This document shows, in pieces, positions 31,028 to 43,946 of a stretch of DNA of 64,000 nucleotides; the first letter of the stretch is position 1; each line of letters starts with the position of its first letter. The DNA lies in the NCBI GenBank assembly GCA_014925825.1, contig JACGCK010000021.1:248001-312000 (forward strand), read 5' to 3'. This DNA comes from Pholiota molesta (taxonomy: Eukaryota; Basidiomycota; Agaricomycetes; Agaricales; Strophariaceae). The translations under genes were made by a program, and so were the position numbers. The notes below the pieces were generated by a model. The model was not told the DNA's origin and did no database searches. It was given only the letters and a program-made list of their open reading frames with translations.

Positions 31028-32380
31028 TCAGGGACAGTCAGTCGGATCCCAATCAGTGACGAGAGCTACGTATGCAAGCCATGCAGCATTAATGTAGGCG
31101 TCTATTAATTGCTTCAGTCAATGAGTATTACTGACCTTCGTCAAGACTGTCCAAGGTTAACATTTCGTCGGATGAAAGGTTGAAGTCGAACACTTGGGTA
31201 TTCGAAATGATACGCGACTTGTGTGAGGATTTGGGAAGAGGTACATATCCCTTGGAAATTCATCGTATAAGCAACAAATTCCTGCAATGAAAACATGTAA
31301 GTACCTTCTGGATGGAGTATCGAATTAGAATCTGGGAGGGCTCTTTGTTATGCTTCCGAGCTAACGCCTGGATAGTCGGATGATTGAATCGATAACCGCG
31401 TGCCAACGGTCCCCAAGCCTTCCGTAAATGACATCAGGAAACCGACATGGAGTATAACTGGCAGCGCCTTGACTTCACCTCGAGGACCATGCCATGCTTT
31501 CTAGAGAAATCCACAATCTCGGATCGGACCATGAAAGGATGTAAATCAATCTGCAACGTCTTATCTCAGCGCTCGCAGAATCAATGTTCGGATATATAAG
31601 GCTTACTTGGTGAACGGAGGGCGGAGGTAAAGCGTCATCTTCCTCCAAGATATCCTTCATGTGGCGAATTCCAAAGGTACTGATACCAATGCTTCGCAAC
31701 AAACCTCCGGACTCGGCCTGGAAATCGCATATGGCCCGCCAGCTCTCCTTCCGCGCAACTGGACCTCCGATGGGCCCGTGCATCAAATATAGATCAATAT
31801 ACCCGAGACGACATGCGTCCAGCGAGCGTTGGATAGCTTTCTTGACGTTGGCATATCCGTTATTCAGCTTGAGCTTTGTCGTGTAGAATATAGCCTCTCT
31901 TGGCGTTTCGGTCCGCTGGCAAAAGTCGAGAATGGCCTGACCAACCTCTCGTTCATTCTCATACCATGCTGCTGAGTCCTATATATAATGATGGGAAGTT
32001 AGATCGACGTTATCGCGTGTCGCAGTATTGCTTAAACTGACAATGAGCCTGTAACCAGCCTCCAGGACTCTTTAGATGAACGCGATAAAAGATAGCTGGG
32101 CAAAATCGTACCTCTAGAGCCGAAAGAACCCCCCCATACGCAGCTTTCCCTACGAGTTCATAAGTACCTATTATGGTTTCCGCATTTAGTGACCGATAAG
32201 TTTTTGACACAAAAGCTTTCATGCGTCGACATACCATAACCCATAATCGGTATTCTGTGTCCATCCCGCAACTACCATAGTTCGAAGACATACAACAGGT
32301 TTAAACTCGGTTAGATGGCCGGAATCATGAGCATACGTTCAGCCTCTTACCTTAATCTTGCTCGCCAAACTTAAAGCCAT
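31028..32380 (-). CDS. Aldo/keto reductase (one doubtful exon)
   Basis: An NAD(P)H-dependent reductase of the aldo/keto reductase superfamily, cytosolic. Exons from the ATG at 32380: MALSLASKIK, LRDGHRIPIMGYG, TYELVGKAAYGGVLSALE, a short exon where the family has GYRHID (catalytic Asp), DSAAWYENEREVGQAILDFC, YTTKLKLNNGYANVKKAIQR, LDACRLGYIDLYLMHGPIGG (the Lys of TTKL and His of MHG are catalytic), SIGISTFGIRHMKDILEE, IDLHPFMVRSEIVDFSRKHG, EAWGPLARGYRF, EPSQILIRYSIQKGYVPLPK, and the C-terminus LVTDWDPTDCP with TGA at 31028. The short exon around 32025-32050 does not translate cleanly as GYRHID; TAC, CGACAC and GAT appear with extra bases between them. It may be mutated, mis-sequenced or mis-spliced by me. 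Confidence 0.82.
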
Positions 32381-35244
32381 ATCCAAAAGGACCAAGATGT
32401 GGATGTACGAATGAGTGTTCTAAGCGTGGTGATTGCGGCTAGAGGGATTGTCTCAAGATTGTCTTTGAGAGCCTTGCCATAAATGGCTATTGTGGGCCCG
32501 GGCGGCATTTCGGCAAACCGGATTCAATAGGAGACAATGTTGAATGCCGTGAAGTCAAGGCGGTTGTAGGGGCTGAACAGAAAGCAGAGACTTAGGATTG
32601 CGAGAATCTGTGAATTTGAGCGCTCCAGCTATTACACTATTCAAATATTTGAATATTATTCAAGCTAGACGCCCCGGCTACAGCTCGAGAGACACCATCT
32701 TTCAAAAAGTCATGTTTGTTTGAACGATGCCGGGTCAATGGAAAAAGTTAGCACACTTATGAAACGCACAACCCACACGCGATTAATCTTATGAGCCTCA
32801 TCCTATAATCTACTAATGCTAGCAGGCACAAAGCAGGCATGTAATCATCATACAAACTTTATTACCTAGCGTGTCACGGCGTGCATCAAACCTTATGGCT
32901 TCACATAGGCTTTAGATTTGCCATAGATCTTTTATCAAGCTTCTTTTGGCTACTAATCAGTATTGAGGAGGACCTGGGCAGGACCGCTGCTAACCGGTTT
33001 CACAAGAGATTTGATTGGCGCCACATACGCAAAACATTCACTGGGTCAAAAACCTTGTTTCCTCAGCTTAGCAGCTCTTGAACTTGACAATCTCGCCATG
33101 ATCCGGGTCTGTAAAATAAGTTATAAGAAAAGTGCCCAACATGTCCGGGAAAATGCGTCATAGCTATAAGCAGTGAATTTGAACCTAAAAAGTATTGTTT
33201 GTTTCGGAGCTATGAAGTTGACAGCAATTCATTCCCCAAGTTCGCATGCGCAGCATACAGTTTCACAGACACACACTCTATTATTACGCCCATGGCATAT
33301 ATCCCATGTTTCTCGTTCTGGTAACTGGTCAGCTACAATCGTTACGAAGCCTGACTCCTACTGATAGAACAAGCTTTCCGTGTAATGGTCAATATATTGA
33401 GTCTGATCTAAATCACCCTGGGCCCCGTTTTCGTCTTGGATTTCGTGATCGGTTTAAACGACCGAAATATGCATGAATGGGCCATATGATAGTTCAACGA
33501 ATTCTATTAGAACTTACAAAGCCACTGACAGCATGAGAGCCCACAAAGATGAGCGCTGGCTAGATTAGTCCGTGGTAAATGCCCGAAATTTACGGGGTAA
33601 TGATACTGTATTTTATTTGTCGATCGTACGTCCGAAGGATGGTAGATGGAGACAGCCCTACGCGTCGAGCATGGTGTCCGGAGGCGAACTAGTGTGCAAC
33701 AGCACGCCATCCATGTAACCATCTACTAGGGTCTTGTTTATAGACGACGTTCGAACGTGCTTCTCTGATTATGATTCCGCATCAGATCGCCTCCGCACCA
33801 GGTACCCCTATATTTTAGGCAGTATGCGCCAGGACTTAGGCACTTTACGGGTCTAACTTTCTTCCTGTTACATGAATCTCCCAGGTCTTTACGTTAGACT
33901 TATCTTCCTTGGGTCTGTCAATTTCTAAACGACTCGAAGTGTCCACCCACGCCTTACTTGATCTTCCAGATGCCGCTGTAATTCAATATTATGTCGTGTC
34001 ATTTGCTAGCTGCATTTAGGCGACATATGACCGGGACGCTTTCGGTGGTAAAAGTGAACGAGGGTGCGTATCAAGGCGACAGTGGCATTTGAATTGATCA
34101 GGCGCTTATCACTTACCCAACCCAGGTGTCAACATCCCGAGAGTGCGAATTTTTACCAAAGAATGGAAGGAGCCGCCTGAAAAGTCATGCGACGACGCAT
34201 GCGCGTTTTGTATGCAGTTGGCCATATCTTTAGACCCGTCATCTGACAACCATGAATTCCAAGGCCACCACGACTCACAATCCGGGCTTCAGGGAAGAAA
34301 ATGGCTAATAATACAGCCTTCTTAACGAGGATATCACATCTCGTATTCTGCGCATTAATCGTATCGCGTTTGACACACCCTATCACGGCAGACAAAAGGA
34401 CCAAACGCCAAAATTATAGCAGGTGGTTGAGAACCTAAAGTGAAGGATCCCGATCCAACGACCCGGAAGAGCAAGTTAAAGCAGTTTCGAAAGGACCAAA
34501 TGCCAAAATTATAGCAGGTGGTTGAGAACCTAAACTGAAGGCAAGGATTCAATCCAGTAGCCCGGAAGAGCAAGCTAAAAGGGAGCTTTCCGCTTCGGCG
34601 ACGGTCCACAACCCTGGTAGGTGACTACTTCCCCTGAGACTTTGAATGTCTCCCCATCGATCCATGCATTGGTCGTATTGTGCGCCCGCGTATTTTAGGG
34701 AACTTGAAGGCGGACGCCTCAAGGCAATGCAGTTAAGTAATCTTGAACGTATGACAAGACAATGATGCCTGCGCCACGTCTTTAATCTGGATGCACGTGG
34801 CAGTTAAGCCAGAGAAGAGCAATTTGACCATTGTCCTGGGGTTTCAAGGTTGCTGAGGATAGTACAGCCTTCAAGCAAAAGAAGAACCAAAGAACGGTCA
34901 ATACCATAATGTCTTCGTTGGAGCACCATGGGGCACTTATGTCACCCATTTACTTCTTCGCAGAAGCTGCTGATCGTTTGCATACACCGCCGATAAAGCC
35001 TGATTGCTATGAGAAAAGTCAGTGGCTAATATTGCTCGATCTTCACCACAAAGAACATATCCAATTATTGCCGCCGCGAAGCATGGTCGTCCAAAAAGTA
35101 ATATTCCAAATATAGAAGTATTTGCTTTTATTAGCAACCAAGGTCAACACAAGCCAGGCCAAACTGTCTCCTGACGTCGGCTCAACATCTTCTGTGATCA
35201 ACCATATGCTTCTTGTATTATTTACTCAATAGTATTCCTTCCCC
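32381..35244. other. Intergenic with one tandem duplication
   Basis: 2.9 kb without a gene I can support. Holds the promoter of the reductase and the 95-bp tandem duplication at 34395-34580. Confidence 0.55.
34395..34580. repeat. Tandem duplication, period about 95 bp, two copies
   Basis: AAAGGACCAAACGCCAAAAT at 34395 recurs as AAAGGACCAAATGCCAAAAT at 34490. The copies share TATAGCAGGTGGTTGAGAAC and CCGGAAGAGCAAG. They are diverged, so the duplication is not new. Non-coding. Confidence 0.9.
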
Positions 35245-35835
35245 ATGTCTGCTCAGCCCCTCAAAGTTCCGGCAACCCCGTCTAAATCTACAGATAACGA
35301 TAAGGATAAAACCCCGGTAGCTGTTAAGCAATCAGCACCCTCGAAAGTCGGAACGATAGCGCCAAATGACATCTCGAGCCCCCACGAACTTACTGCATTC
35401 GTATGTTCGAAGTTCTCATGTTCAAGTTGATGTTCTAAAGGAAGATAGGCGGAGACACTCTTGGAGCAGCTGGATGCCAAGTTTGACGATATGTCAACAC
35501 AGATTCTTGAACGCAGTAAGTGGCATCATGCTCGTACCAACTTGGAATCGTTGCCAATTGTCACTCTGTTGATTGGACCAGTGAATCAAATGTCTACTCG
35601 AGTAGATGCGCTGGAAGCATCGATCCAAGATATTATCAATGGAGACGTCAGCGTGCCACAGTCGCCCCTCCGGGAACACCTGGCGGAATTCGAAGGAGCG
35701 ACAGCGCTCTGCAATAATGCTCTCTCAACTTATTCTCAACTGATCCTGGTCGGAGATCAGGTTTATATCTGTGTTGTAGTGAATGTGAGGACCTCGCCCT
35801 TGCTCAATCGTGTATGTACTGACTCTTTGGTTTAG
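35245..35835 (+). CDS. HSBP1: HSBP1-like heat-shock-factor-binding protein
   Basis: A small coiled-coil protein; the animal and plant family binds heat-shock factor trimers and, in other work, WASH-type complexes. Exon 1 from the ATG at 35245 encodes a disordered N-terminus (MSAQPLKVPATPSKS..) and SSPHELTAF. After a GTATGT intron come AETLLEQLDAKFDDMSTQIL, then after a second intron ER-MNQMSTRVDALEASIQDI INGDV. The L..L..F..M..I heptads and the NQMSTRVDALE core match HSBP1. The third exon reads open to TAG at 35833, longer than usual for the family, so a further intron or earlier end is possible. No frameshift. Confidence 0.8.
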
Positions 35836-36489
35836 ATAACTAATTTTTATTTCGGTGATGGACAAGAGATTGTACTACCCTTCCCTTGCGTTTCAACCTA
35901 CTCATTTATTTTTTCTTGACATTTCCCTTTAGAATGGTTTATTTACCCTATCAAATTTGTGCATTACCCACTCCAACCTGAAAAGCTAAACTGCTTGAAG
36001 ATACTACGGAATTCGAGTGGCTTTCGAGATCGAATCCTACCCATCCATTCATCACACTAAATATCGGCAGTGCAGTATAGTATGAAATGGATGGATTTTA
36101 TGCAGATCGACGCAGTGCGAACAGTTAAATTGGCCGCATGTTTACGTCGTTGCTAATGCTCAAAATCTCTCTGTGATCATAATAAATGTAGTAAAATATC
36201 TATTTTCATATTGGAATGGTATCAATAAAGTCGAGGTCGATTGAGCTACTTCATAGAACTCATGCGAGAACATGTTTTACGAAGTGCCACGCTGAGTAAA
36301 CATTGCATCAATCAAGTTCAAACACTTCATCACGACAAATCCCAACGTCTCACAATTGACCTTCCAACAACTCCTACCTCTAGGATTCTACACCTGACTG
36401 GAGGTCAGACATTTTGTCAAAAACAATCCATAGAATGCTCTAATATCCTGTAACCACTTCCCTACGACGATTGAAACCACGCACCGGAA

Positions 36490-37893
36490 ATGAGCGTGCC
36501 ACCTCCCTTCCTTTCCCGCTTTCATGCAATTGTCACTGCAAAATCGATAGATGGGACAGGGCCGCCTATCATCACAGCTCAACCTCAACCTTGTTATGGA
36601 CTAGTCCGTACGAACCCCTCAAAGTGCGCTTTGAAGACCCGGAAAAGAAGCGGAGAAGAGAAGAGAATGCAGAGGCTGGACCGAGTAACATTGCTACGAA
36701 GGTCGTGAAACGTGGTACGTTGACGAAGGATCTTCTAGCAGAGAGGTAAGCATCCCAGCAACCTTGAGAGAGTAAGTTCGCTCAAGTTTGCCCTAATTAG
36801 CCCACGAAGACATACCAAAGTCGCGATGACCTGCTAATAGCTCTCCGGGATCGCTTTCGACAAGGCGCAAATGTCGACTTTCATGGGACGTATGACATTA
36901 TAGACGCTGGGGTGACTCACAAGCAGCGCGTACAGTCCGTTGCTCATGAAATATGGAAGGCGACTGGTTATCGATTTACGTGCGTTCTTGCTTCTCCTCG
37001 AAGGTCTTACGAGGTCTCACTGCGTATATAGTGTTAAAGATCATCCCCAATTCATTAATGGCCATAAAACGCGTTTCTGGTGCTCTCAGGACGAGCCATC
37101 GATCTAAATCTTCAAGAGCGGCGAGGAAGCTCCAGGGCGACTGCTACAAACCTCGCGTCACCAGCGCGGGGAGATCATGGCGAAAAACCGATATCCCTGC
37201 GGAGTCGCTGCTTATCTCTTCACGAGACTCTCATCTCCCAGGATCCCGTTGTATAACTGTCCGAATGCACCATCAATCGCACACGACCGTACGTCGACTC
37301 CAATCTGCCCCGGAAGTGGTGCAGCGGATCTGGGAAAGCTTGGATGGATAGACCAACAGACGGCGGGGCATGGTGCCTACGTCGGAGGCGAACGGGGAGG
37401 ACAGGTACACCGTCAACCTCGATACCGGTATGGTAGAAGAGGACGATTCCGATGTCGAGAGAGAAGACGATCCCCTGGGCACGGGATACGATGCAATGGA
37501 AGAAGACGTCACAGGGAACCACCGCCACCTCTCCCTGCGCCTAGCCCCGAGTTCCCCCCCGCCCCGCCGATAAACCTGAATTTCGCGACCGGATGGAGGC
37601 GCATATCAAGAACTGCGGGAGTTCTGCGATGGCCTCGAGTACCAGCTTCAGTTCAACGATTATCGGATGCTTCAAGTGCTCGAGCAGGAAGGGGGATCGT
37701 TTCTGAACCTGTGGAGGATTGTCTTCAAAAAGAAGGCCGAATGGTGCCTGTTGCTCGACCTTCTATATCCCAGCCAGGCAACGGCCAGCTTCCTGTGCGC
37801 GGGTCATCTCCTAATAATAATATTGGGTCGGTGAACCCAATACGACATTATGAAGGAAATCCCGGGATTAACCCTAGAGCGTTGGATTATTGA
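36490..37893 (+). pseudogene. Degraded conserved-looking protein, family not named
   Basis: Exons can be followed through MSVPPPFLSRFHAI, YEPLKVRFEDPEKKRRREEN, then after introns YQSRDDLLIALRDRFRQGAN VDFHGTYDIID, HKQRVQSVAHEIWKATGYRF and VKDHPQFINGHKTRFWCSQD. Beyond this the coherent reading jumps between frames: KNRYPC, ITVRMHHQSHTT, YVDSNLPRK, an acidic DRYTVNLDTGMVEEDDSDVE stretch, and ELREFCDGLEYQLQFNDYRM LQVLEQEGGSFL. I recall similar Cys/His-containing proteins with an NGHKTRFWCSQDE motif in other mushroom genomes, possibly transposon-derived, but cannot name a function. At least three single-base shifts are needed, so this is a pseudogene or a mis-sequenced gene. Confidence 0.5.
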
Positions 37894-38753
37894 ATCAGGT
37901 ATCGGCACCGTTTGTATTTGGGAAAGTACATACGTAGGTCTTGGTGCTTTTTAGTTTTTGTGCTGCGATGCGATATGGCAAGCGTCGCAGAAGGGGACGT
38001 TTTCTTTATGTGAGTCTATCCTCTCCCTTGAAACTGAAATCTTTGACACCATCCGTTTGCAGATTCGTATTTGGCTTGTAATATGTCTATTCTCGTGATA
38101 ATGATAATTACGAACATGTACATGGTCCGATAGTCGCGAGCAAGTGCGAGCATCGGTTTTGAGTGATATATGAAAAAGTGAGCGTGCCTTTGTGGCTTTC
38201 ATGCTGACACCCATCACATCGCTAAAAAGCATCTCGATAGCTCTTTCCCAGGAAACTCTAATTTCTGGATCTGTGTTTTACTCTTGCGGAAAGGTCGCTC
38301 GCGGCGGAAGCTTTCAATCTTTTCACCCTATTTTTATACAGCTTCCATTGAACCCTCTGCCCTGCTAGAATTTCGTTCAACTTCTGGGGCGAATGTTTTC
38401 CTTCAAGTTCCCAGTGGACCGATGCGCGAGAATGGAAAATAAAACATAACGATATATACATAGCCACCAAAAACGAACGACAATGGAAAAGGAGAGTGAT
38501 TTACAAAGGAGTTTTGCTAACGTATTAGGTGTTGAGGTAATTCTATCTGCTACAGTCAACAATTCAAAAAAAAAGCGGGATAGGAAACGACTTGACTAGG
38601 ATCAAGGGTATATGAGACTCGCGAACGAGGTGCGGTAATCAAATTATCACACAGCAGTGTGTCTTGTCTCTACTTCGGTGCTCACACTGATAACCATAGG
38701 CTACGGAGGATAAGTCAGCTCAAGGCTCTGAATCGAAGGACCGAAAATCTGGC
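37894..38753. other. Intergenic, no gene recognised
   Basis: 3' flanks of two convergent genes. Nothing identifiable. Confidence 0.55.
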
Positions 38754-40636
38754 TCACCGAGGATGGTGATTCCAAGCATACGCGTCTTTGGACATATACG
38801 ACGTGACAAACTCTGCCGGCCTCCCAGAGGCGTTTGAGAAAGGGAATGGGGAGTCCGACACACCGTTGACCCTTCTTTTCAGAGATTTCCGTCCATTGAG
38901 CATGCTAGAAGACTATTCAAAAAACTGGATGGGCGGGGTAAATGGTCAGTCTCGCGAGCTTTTTTACTTTGACCTAGACGATGATAGACTCACGCTTGCT
39001 CAGACAAACGTAGATTCCGATAAATGTGAACTCATGTGGCCAGATTGCGTATGTGATCAAGCACGCAGCAGAACATACTCTGCATCAGACATTTGGGGTT
39101 AGATAGCATATTCGTGTGCTTTGAAAACGGAAGCATACGTAGTAAGAACACCTAACATCGTGATCAGTTCCATACGTTGAATTGAAATCTTTTGAATGCG
39201 CTTACTCGAGTTTATGGCATAGAGCATTAGTATGGTAACGATAGAATCCGTTCTTTTGGGACTGTCAAGAAGAGAAAAGTTCGATGTGGGATTCACTCAC
39301 TTCTTGAATCCAGTTCGGGAACGAGAAAGTGACACGCATAGCGATGTAGCGATAATGATATCGGCTGCCAATGCACTTCCCAAGGCTAGGTACAGTATAA
39401 ACTGCACATTTCATTCTGTTTAAAGCTTGGCAGAGACATGCAGTATCACTCACAGAAATGTGCGAGAAATTGGCGAATGACTTCACGATGAAGCTGACAT
39501 GAGTATGTTCAGTCAAGTTCTAGATTTTTATTGTAGCGGATCCTTACGCCTCGATTGCGAATGCTGGATAAAGATTGGAACAAATTCTTAGGATTTCAGT
39601 TGTGTAAGAAATAACGTACCAAATCCTCCACCTAGACGCAGGGTTGTTAATTTTTGATGGATCACTTTCCAAATGATTCAATCTCACCAAACGCGCCTAA
39701 CGAAGTGAGGCCCTGAAAGATATATGTCAGCTAGCAGCACAAATTATTTTACTGACGCCCACATACGATAAGAATAATTATATAAATGTTGTGGGAGACT
39801 GGATGGCAGAGTGACGATGAGGCTCATTTTACATAAAACCAAGACAGTCAAAGACGTACTTTTCCAAACGCGTCGGCCGTAAATGCTAAATTGCATCCAG
39901 CGATTTAATCAGTCCTTATATCGTAATGCAAGAATTGTCTAGCATACATTCTAATAACGAGGTCGCTAGCACACTATTGAACTATGAGTGCGAATTTCAG
40001 GGACAAAAAAGGCCGAACTCACTGTTACAAAAACTTGGGACTCAAGGTATCGTATGACCGTCAATATCGGGGTTTTCTTGGGGGCAAGGCGGCAATTGGT
40101 CTACTTACGATGATACTCCTGATAGAAGGTAAAAAGTATGTTAATTCCGGGATTTAACGTGGGGCAATACCCTTACCAAGTCGGAAATAAAAGAACGATT
40201 GGATTGGCATAATTCTTTACCAAATAAAAGTACAATGTGTGCGTTACAAGGGCGATCTGAAGGGTATCGAGAATCCTTTACGATGAATTGCAACAAAGAC
40301 GCGTTAATTTATCTCCAATTTAACGAAGGCGAAATACTTACCACAGCCCATAAATCTATACCGTCCATTGAACCATGAGCATCAAGTTTCGAATAAACGC
40401 CGAACTGTACTGAAGACGGAGGCGCCGACTTACAACAAGCCTGAAAGCCAGATGATCTCCCTGGCCTTTCTTGTAATAATTAAATGTTTGAAGACAAGTG
40501 GCTCCATAGAGACTATGAGAAATTGAGCGATCACGATTTAGACAGCCAAGGTTGAAATATCGTACACGCTGGCCACGATGTTCCCAACGAATGCTGCACC
40601 GAGAGTATTGTCTAGGTCAAGGTGCAGAGAAGCCAT
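38754..40636 (-). pseudogene. DUF6534-type seven-helix membrane protein, frameshifted (copy A)
   Basis: A polytopic membrane protein of the DUF6534 family expanded in Agaricomycetes; function unknown. Many tiny exons from the ATG at 40636: MASLHLDLDNTLGAAFVGNI, SLYGATCLQTFNYYKKG, ILDTLQIALVTHTLYFYLVK NYANP, the micro-exons WSII and SQVFVT, SDLVIRM, then RTDSIVTILMLYAINS, GVLTT, CSAACLITYAIWPHEFTFIG IYVCLSK, NSLLA and the C-terminus MLNGRKSLKRRVNG..NHHPR with TGA at 38754. The last exon needs two frame changes: a T run after the acceptor is six long where seven are needed, and one base is missing between SLLA and LNGRKS. Either decayed or mis-sequenced. The plus-strand ORF 38788-39102 is its shadow. 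Confidence 0.72.
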
Positions 40637-43600
40637 GATGTGGACACGAGCAGAAGAAGGGAAACAAGACAAAAAAAGTGGCACTATATAAGTCTACGGA
40701 CAAACTCTGGAAATACATCCTCAGGAAGTGCTTGTGGGCGACCGTGGGTTGACATTCTTCAAAGCCTGGAAGCCCAAGGAAAAAAAATTAACAGAAGCCG
40801 GTGAACTACAGCGGTGCCGAATCGCTTGCGCCGTTATGCAGCCTCTAAGCCCTCTGAGCGCTAGAGCGCCCCGCACGGCCGCGATTCATTTCATGTAGGA
40901 ATGTCAGAAACCTGTCAAAATGTCATTGGTACTCAGAACGCGACATAATGATAACCCATAGACACGTTGATTCTGCACTGAAGTTCCTTCTACATTTTCG
41001 AGACAAAAAGCACACGCTTTCATAGAAAGAAGTGATGGATAACGGGATGGCGCCGAATCCTCCCAGCAACTCCACGGAAACTGTCCCTAAAGAAGCCGTG
41101 TCGAGAACGAATAACCAACTAGGAATACACTTCGTAGAGACTTGCGCTGCGGAAAGCCCTGCTACCAAGGAAACGATACGGAGGGAGATTTCATTTCTCG
41201 CATGTATTGACTCTAAACCCTCGACGGAAATAAGTGCGAGAGGAAAAGGAACCGACAGCGACATTGCCGGACGATTATTGGCAGGTGTTTCCCATCCTAA
41301 TAATCCTTAAAATACGATAACAGACGCCAGCAATGAAGAAATTCACAGCACCGAACTTTTTCCTAGCTAAGTAGAAATCTTGTAATATGAGCCCTCGCCA
41401 CGGATGTGTTATTTGTAGGTCCTGATGCAAGATTTGCAATGACAGTTAAGCTCATTCGCGGGAGTTGAATATGAATATTGGATCTACAATTGCTTCCGGG
41501 TCAGGAGCGCTCTGGATCATTGGATGTGTTCCTCGATTCTATTTTTAGTTCACAGTCAAGCGCTTGTGGAAGACTGAAGTTCAACCTAGTTCAACATCAT
41601 GATCCTGGCCCATGACAAGCATTAGCGTCAACGTGCATGAATGTGCCCTGTATTGATCAGAAGAAATGAGTCATTATCTTCAAGAGCGACCGCCAAGCTT
41701 TGGCTGGCTTAAAATTCCAAATCGCACAACACTACCATCAGGCTAAGTACCCAAGAGAGAAAGTTATTACACCGCGAAGTGTTCTGAGATGATTATGACA
41801 GTCAAGGGAGCCGCTACATTTGAGAACAGAATTGACTTATATTAAGTTTTTCTTGAATAAGACTAGTGATTAATTACAGAATATCAATAATTGATTTGCC
41901 ACAATCTGAACTTTGCTGAAGAAGTCACTTGCCAGATGGCGAACGCTATTCAGATCAAGAAGTGGATGCGTTTTGTCGATACTCATTTCATTAAATGTAT
42001 GGCATCCTTTTTTTGAGCTTTCCTCTTTCAAATCTGGGGGGGTACAAGCTTTTCCAGTCGAAAAGAATTGAGCAAGTGCATCTGTGGGCTTCTGTCTGCA
42101 TCGGTGCTTTTTCAATGTAGCAGTCTTACGCCTGTGCTTTTTCTACGTGCAGATAGTGCATTCCGAATCTGAGCATTTTTATCTAAATCGCGCCATGTGA
42201 TATCCACTGGAATATTTATCGCTGCATTTCTTTCCATTCTGATATATACTGCTGCGGGAAAAAGCCCCTATTATCCCAAAAAACAGAGGCAAGTCTGGCT
42301 TGATTTACATGCCAATGTATGATATCTTCTGAATGACGATGGTTATTTTCCTCTTTATACAGGCAGCTAGACTTGCAATAAATCGCCGAATTTTTGGGCC
42401 CGCAATCGTATCTAACTGATCACTGAGTGCTGACGGCTCTCCACATCTTAATGCCATAATCACGGTTGGAATCGCACTCTCGCCGAGTATCGGCTACGTC
42501 TTCTCCTAGAATCTCTCCTCGGAGCATCGTGCTATCAAAAATATGATTGAAGTGCCAATGTAAGTAGCGAGGCATTAGACGCCGGCACTAAGACCTACAT
42601 AGAAGTCCCACCGATACAAAAGAAGACGCGATATGTAGACCCAGCGATACACTAGGCAATGACGACAGACAGCTACTGACTAGCCGGATAGATTGCCAGG
42701 TACACGTCAGAGGGCACAGGCAGTCAACGGATATGCCGAACGGCAATTAATAATTCAATTACATGTAATTTCGGGAATCGTGAGATGTGTTCAGCTAGAA
42801 AGATGTACCAGGAGCGAGAACACGGCAACATACACGCGCGTCCGATATGCTTTGTTTGGGGAAAGACAAAACCTGTGGCTGGAAGCGGCAATTTTAACGG
42901 TCCATTCAGCGTCAGGGCAATGAACCTATAATGTTATATAACGAAGCTTGGCTAGAAGTCCAACGCGAGAAGCCTCTCATCATCCACTAGCTCATGATCA
43001 CTTCGCGCGATGGCCGACTTATCTTGCGGCTCGCCGCCGTTCTTCCACTACATAAGCTTCTGGAATCTATCAGAGGGAGAATTCCACCTTCTGAAGATAA
43101 TGTGTACGGCTTTTAAGGCCAGCTTCTGCGTTATCAGAAGCTCGCAGGAGAGGCGCCATGATCCTCTCATGGAGATCAGCGGCAGGGGGCTTGGAAAGCT
43201 CAGATAAGATAATCAAAACCTGATCAGACGCAAGGAAGTACAGAGTTTAGGCTGGATAAGCACGCAGAAGACGCGCAAAAAAGGCATAGTGTGTGGAACT
43301 CAAGTACAGGTGAAAGGACGGCGCAGCGATTTACATATATCAGATCGCGGAGAGACCGGACAGAGCATATGAGCATCGAATGGAGATCAAAAAGTGGTTG
43401 GGGGCGGAGATCGATGAAATGGACAGCGGCAAAGACAGCGCGGAGCGAGACGCATAGAGACAAGAGAAAGCGAGCGAAAATGTATGTAGAACCGGTGAAC
43501 ACGAAGGAGATTCCGCGACCCATTATACGCGCACCATTCCTAGTGTTACCATAACAGTATTACACAGAGCAGCTGCCGAACCAAGCGAGCATGCATCGCG

Positions 43601-43946
43601 AAAAGACAAAGGCGCAAGTCTTGGTGAGTTGCTCATTCAAACTAGCGCAAACAAACGAAGTTAAAATCCATGAAATCAATTAGGTCCAATTGATCGAGGA
43701 AGGAACACGAAGGATGGCTGTCCTTCTGACGATGTCGAGTCAAGGTATCGTTACAGCCTGCTTCGCTGTCTGAGAAGCTAGGAGAAGTTGAGAACGATTA
43801 GGATTCAGACCCATACCGAAGGCGACAAAGGTACTTAAAGCAGCACATAAGCTGAGCGACGAAAAAGACCTTGTATCAGAGTCCAATCGTCGTATCCTTG
43901 CATATTATTGCCATAGCCGTTCCCCAAACCCCACAGGATATCGCCA
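40637..43946. other. Gene-poor stretch, 3.3 kb
   Basis: Between a minus- and a plus-strand gene. Short ORFs at 41032-41310 (+) and 41870-42115 (-) show no motif or recognisable family. A small perfect inverted repeat (AGCTTCTG/CAGAAGCT) lies at 43121-43142. Confidence 0.5.

Noticed and set aside
38788..39102. 104-aa plus-strand ORF with plausible composition
   Set aside because: Antisense to the last exons of DUF6534 copy A, which match the family (LITYAIWPHEFTFIG, LNGRKSLKRR).
41032..41310. 92-aa plus-strand ORF
   Set aside because: No motif, an overlapping antisense ORF of similar length, and no promoter or splice context; cannot be supported.
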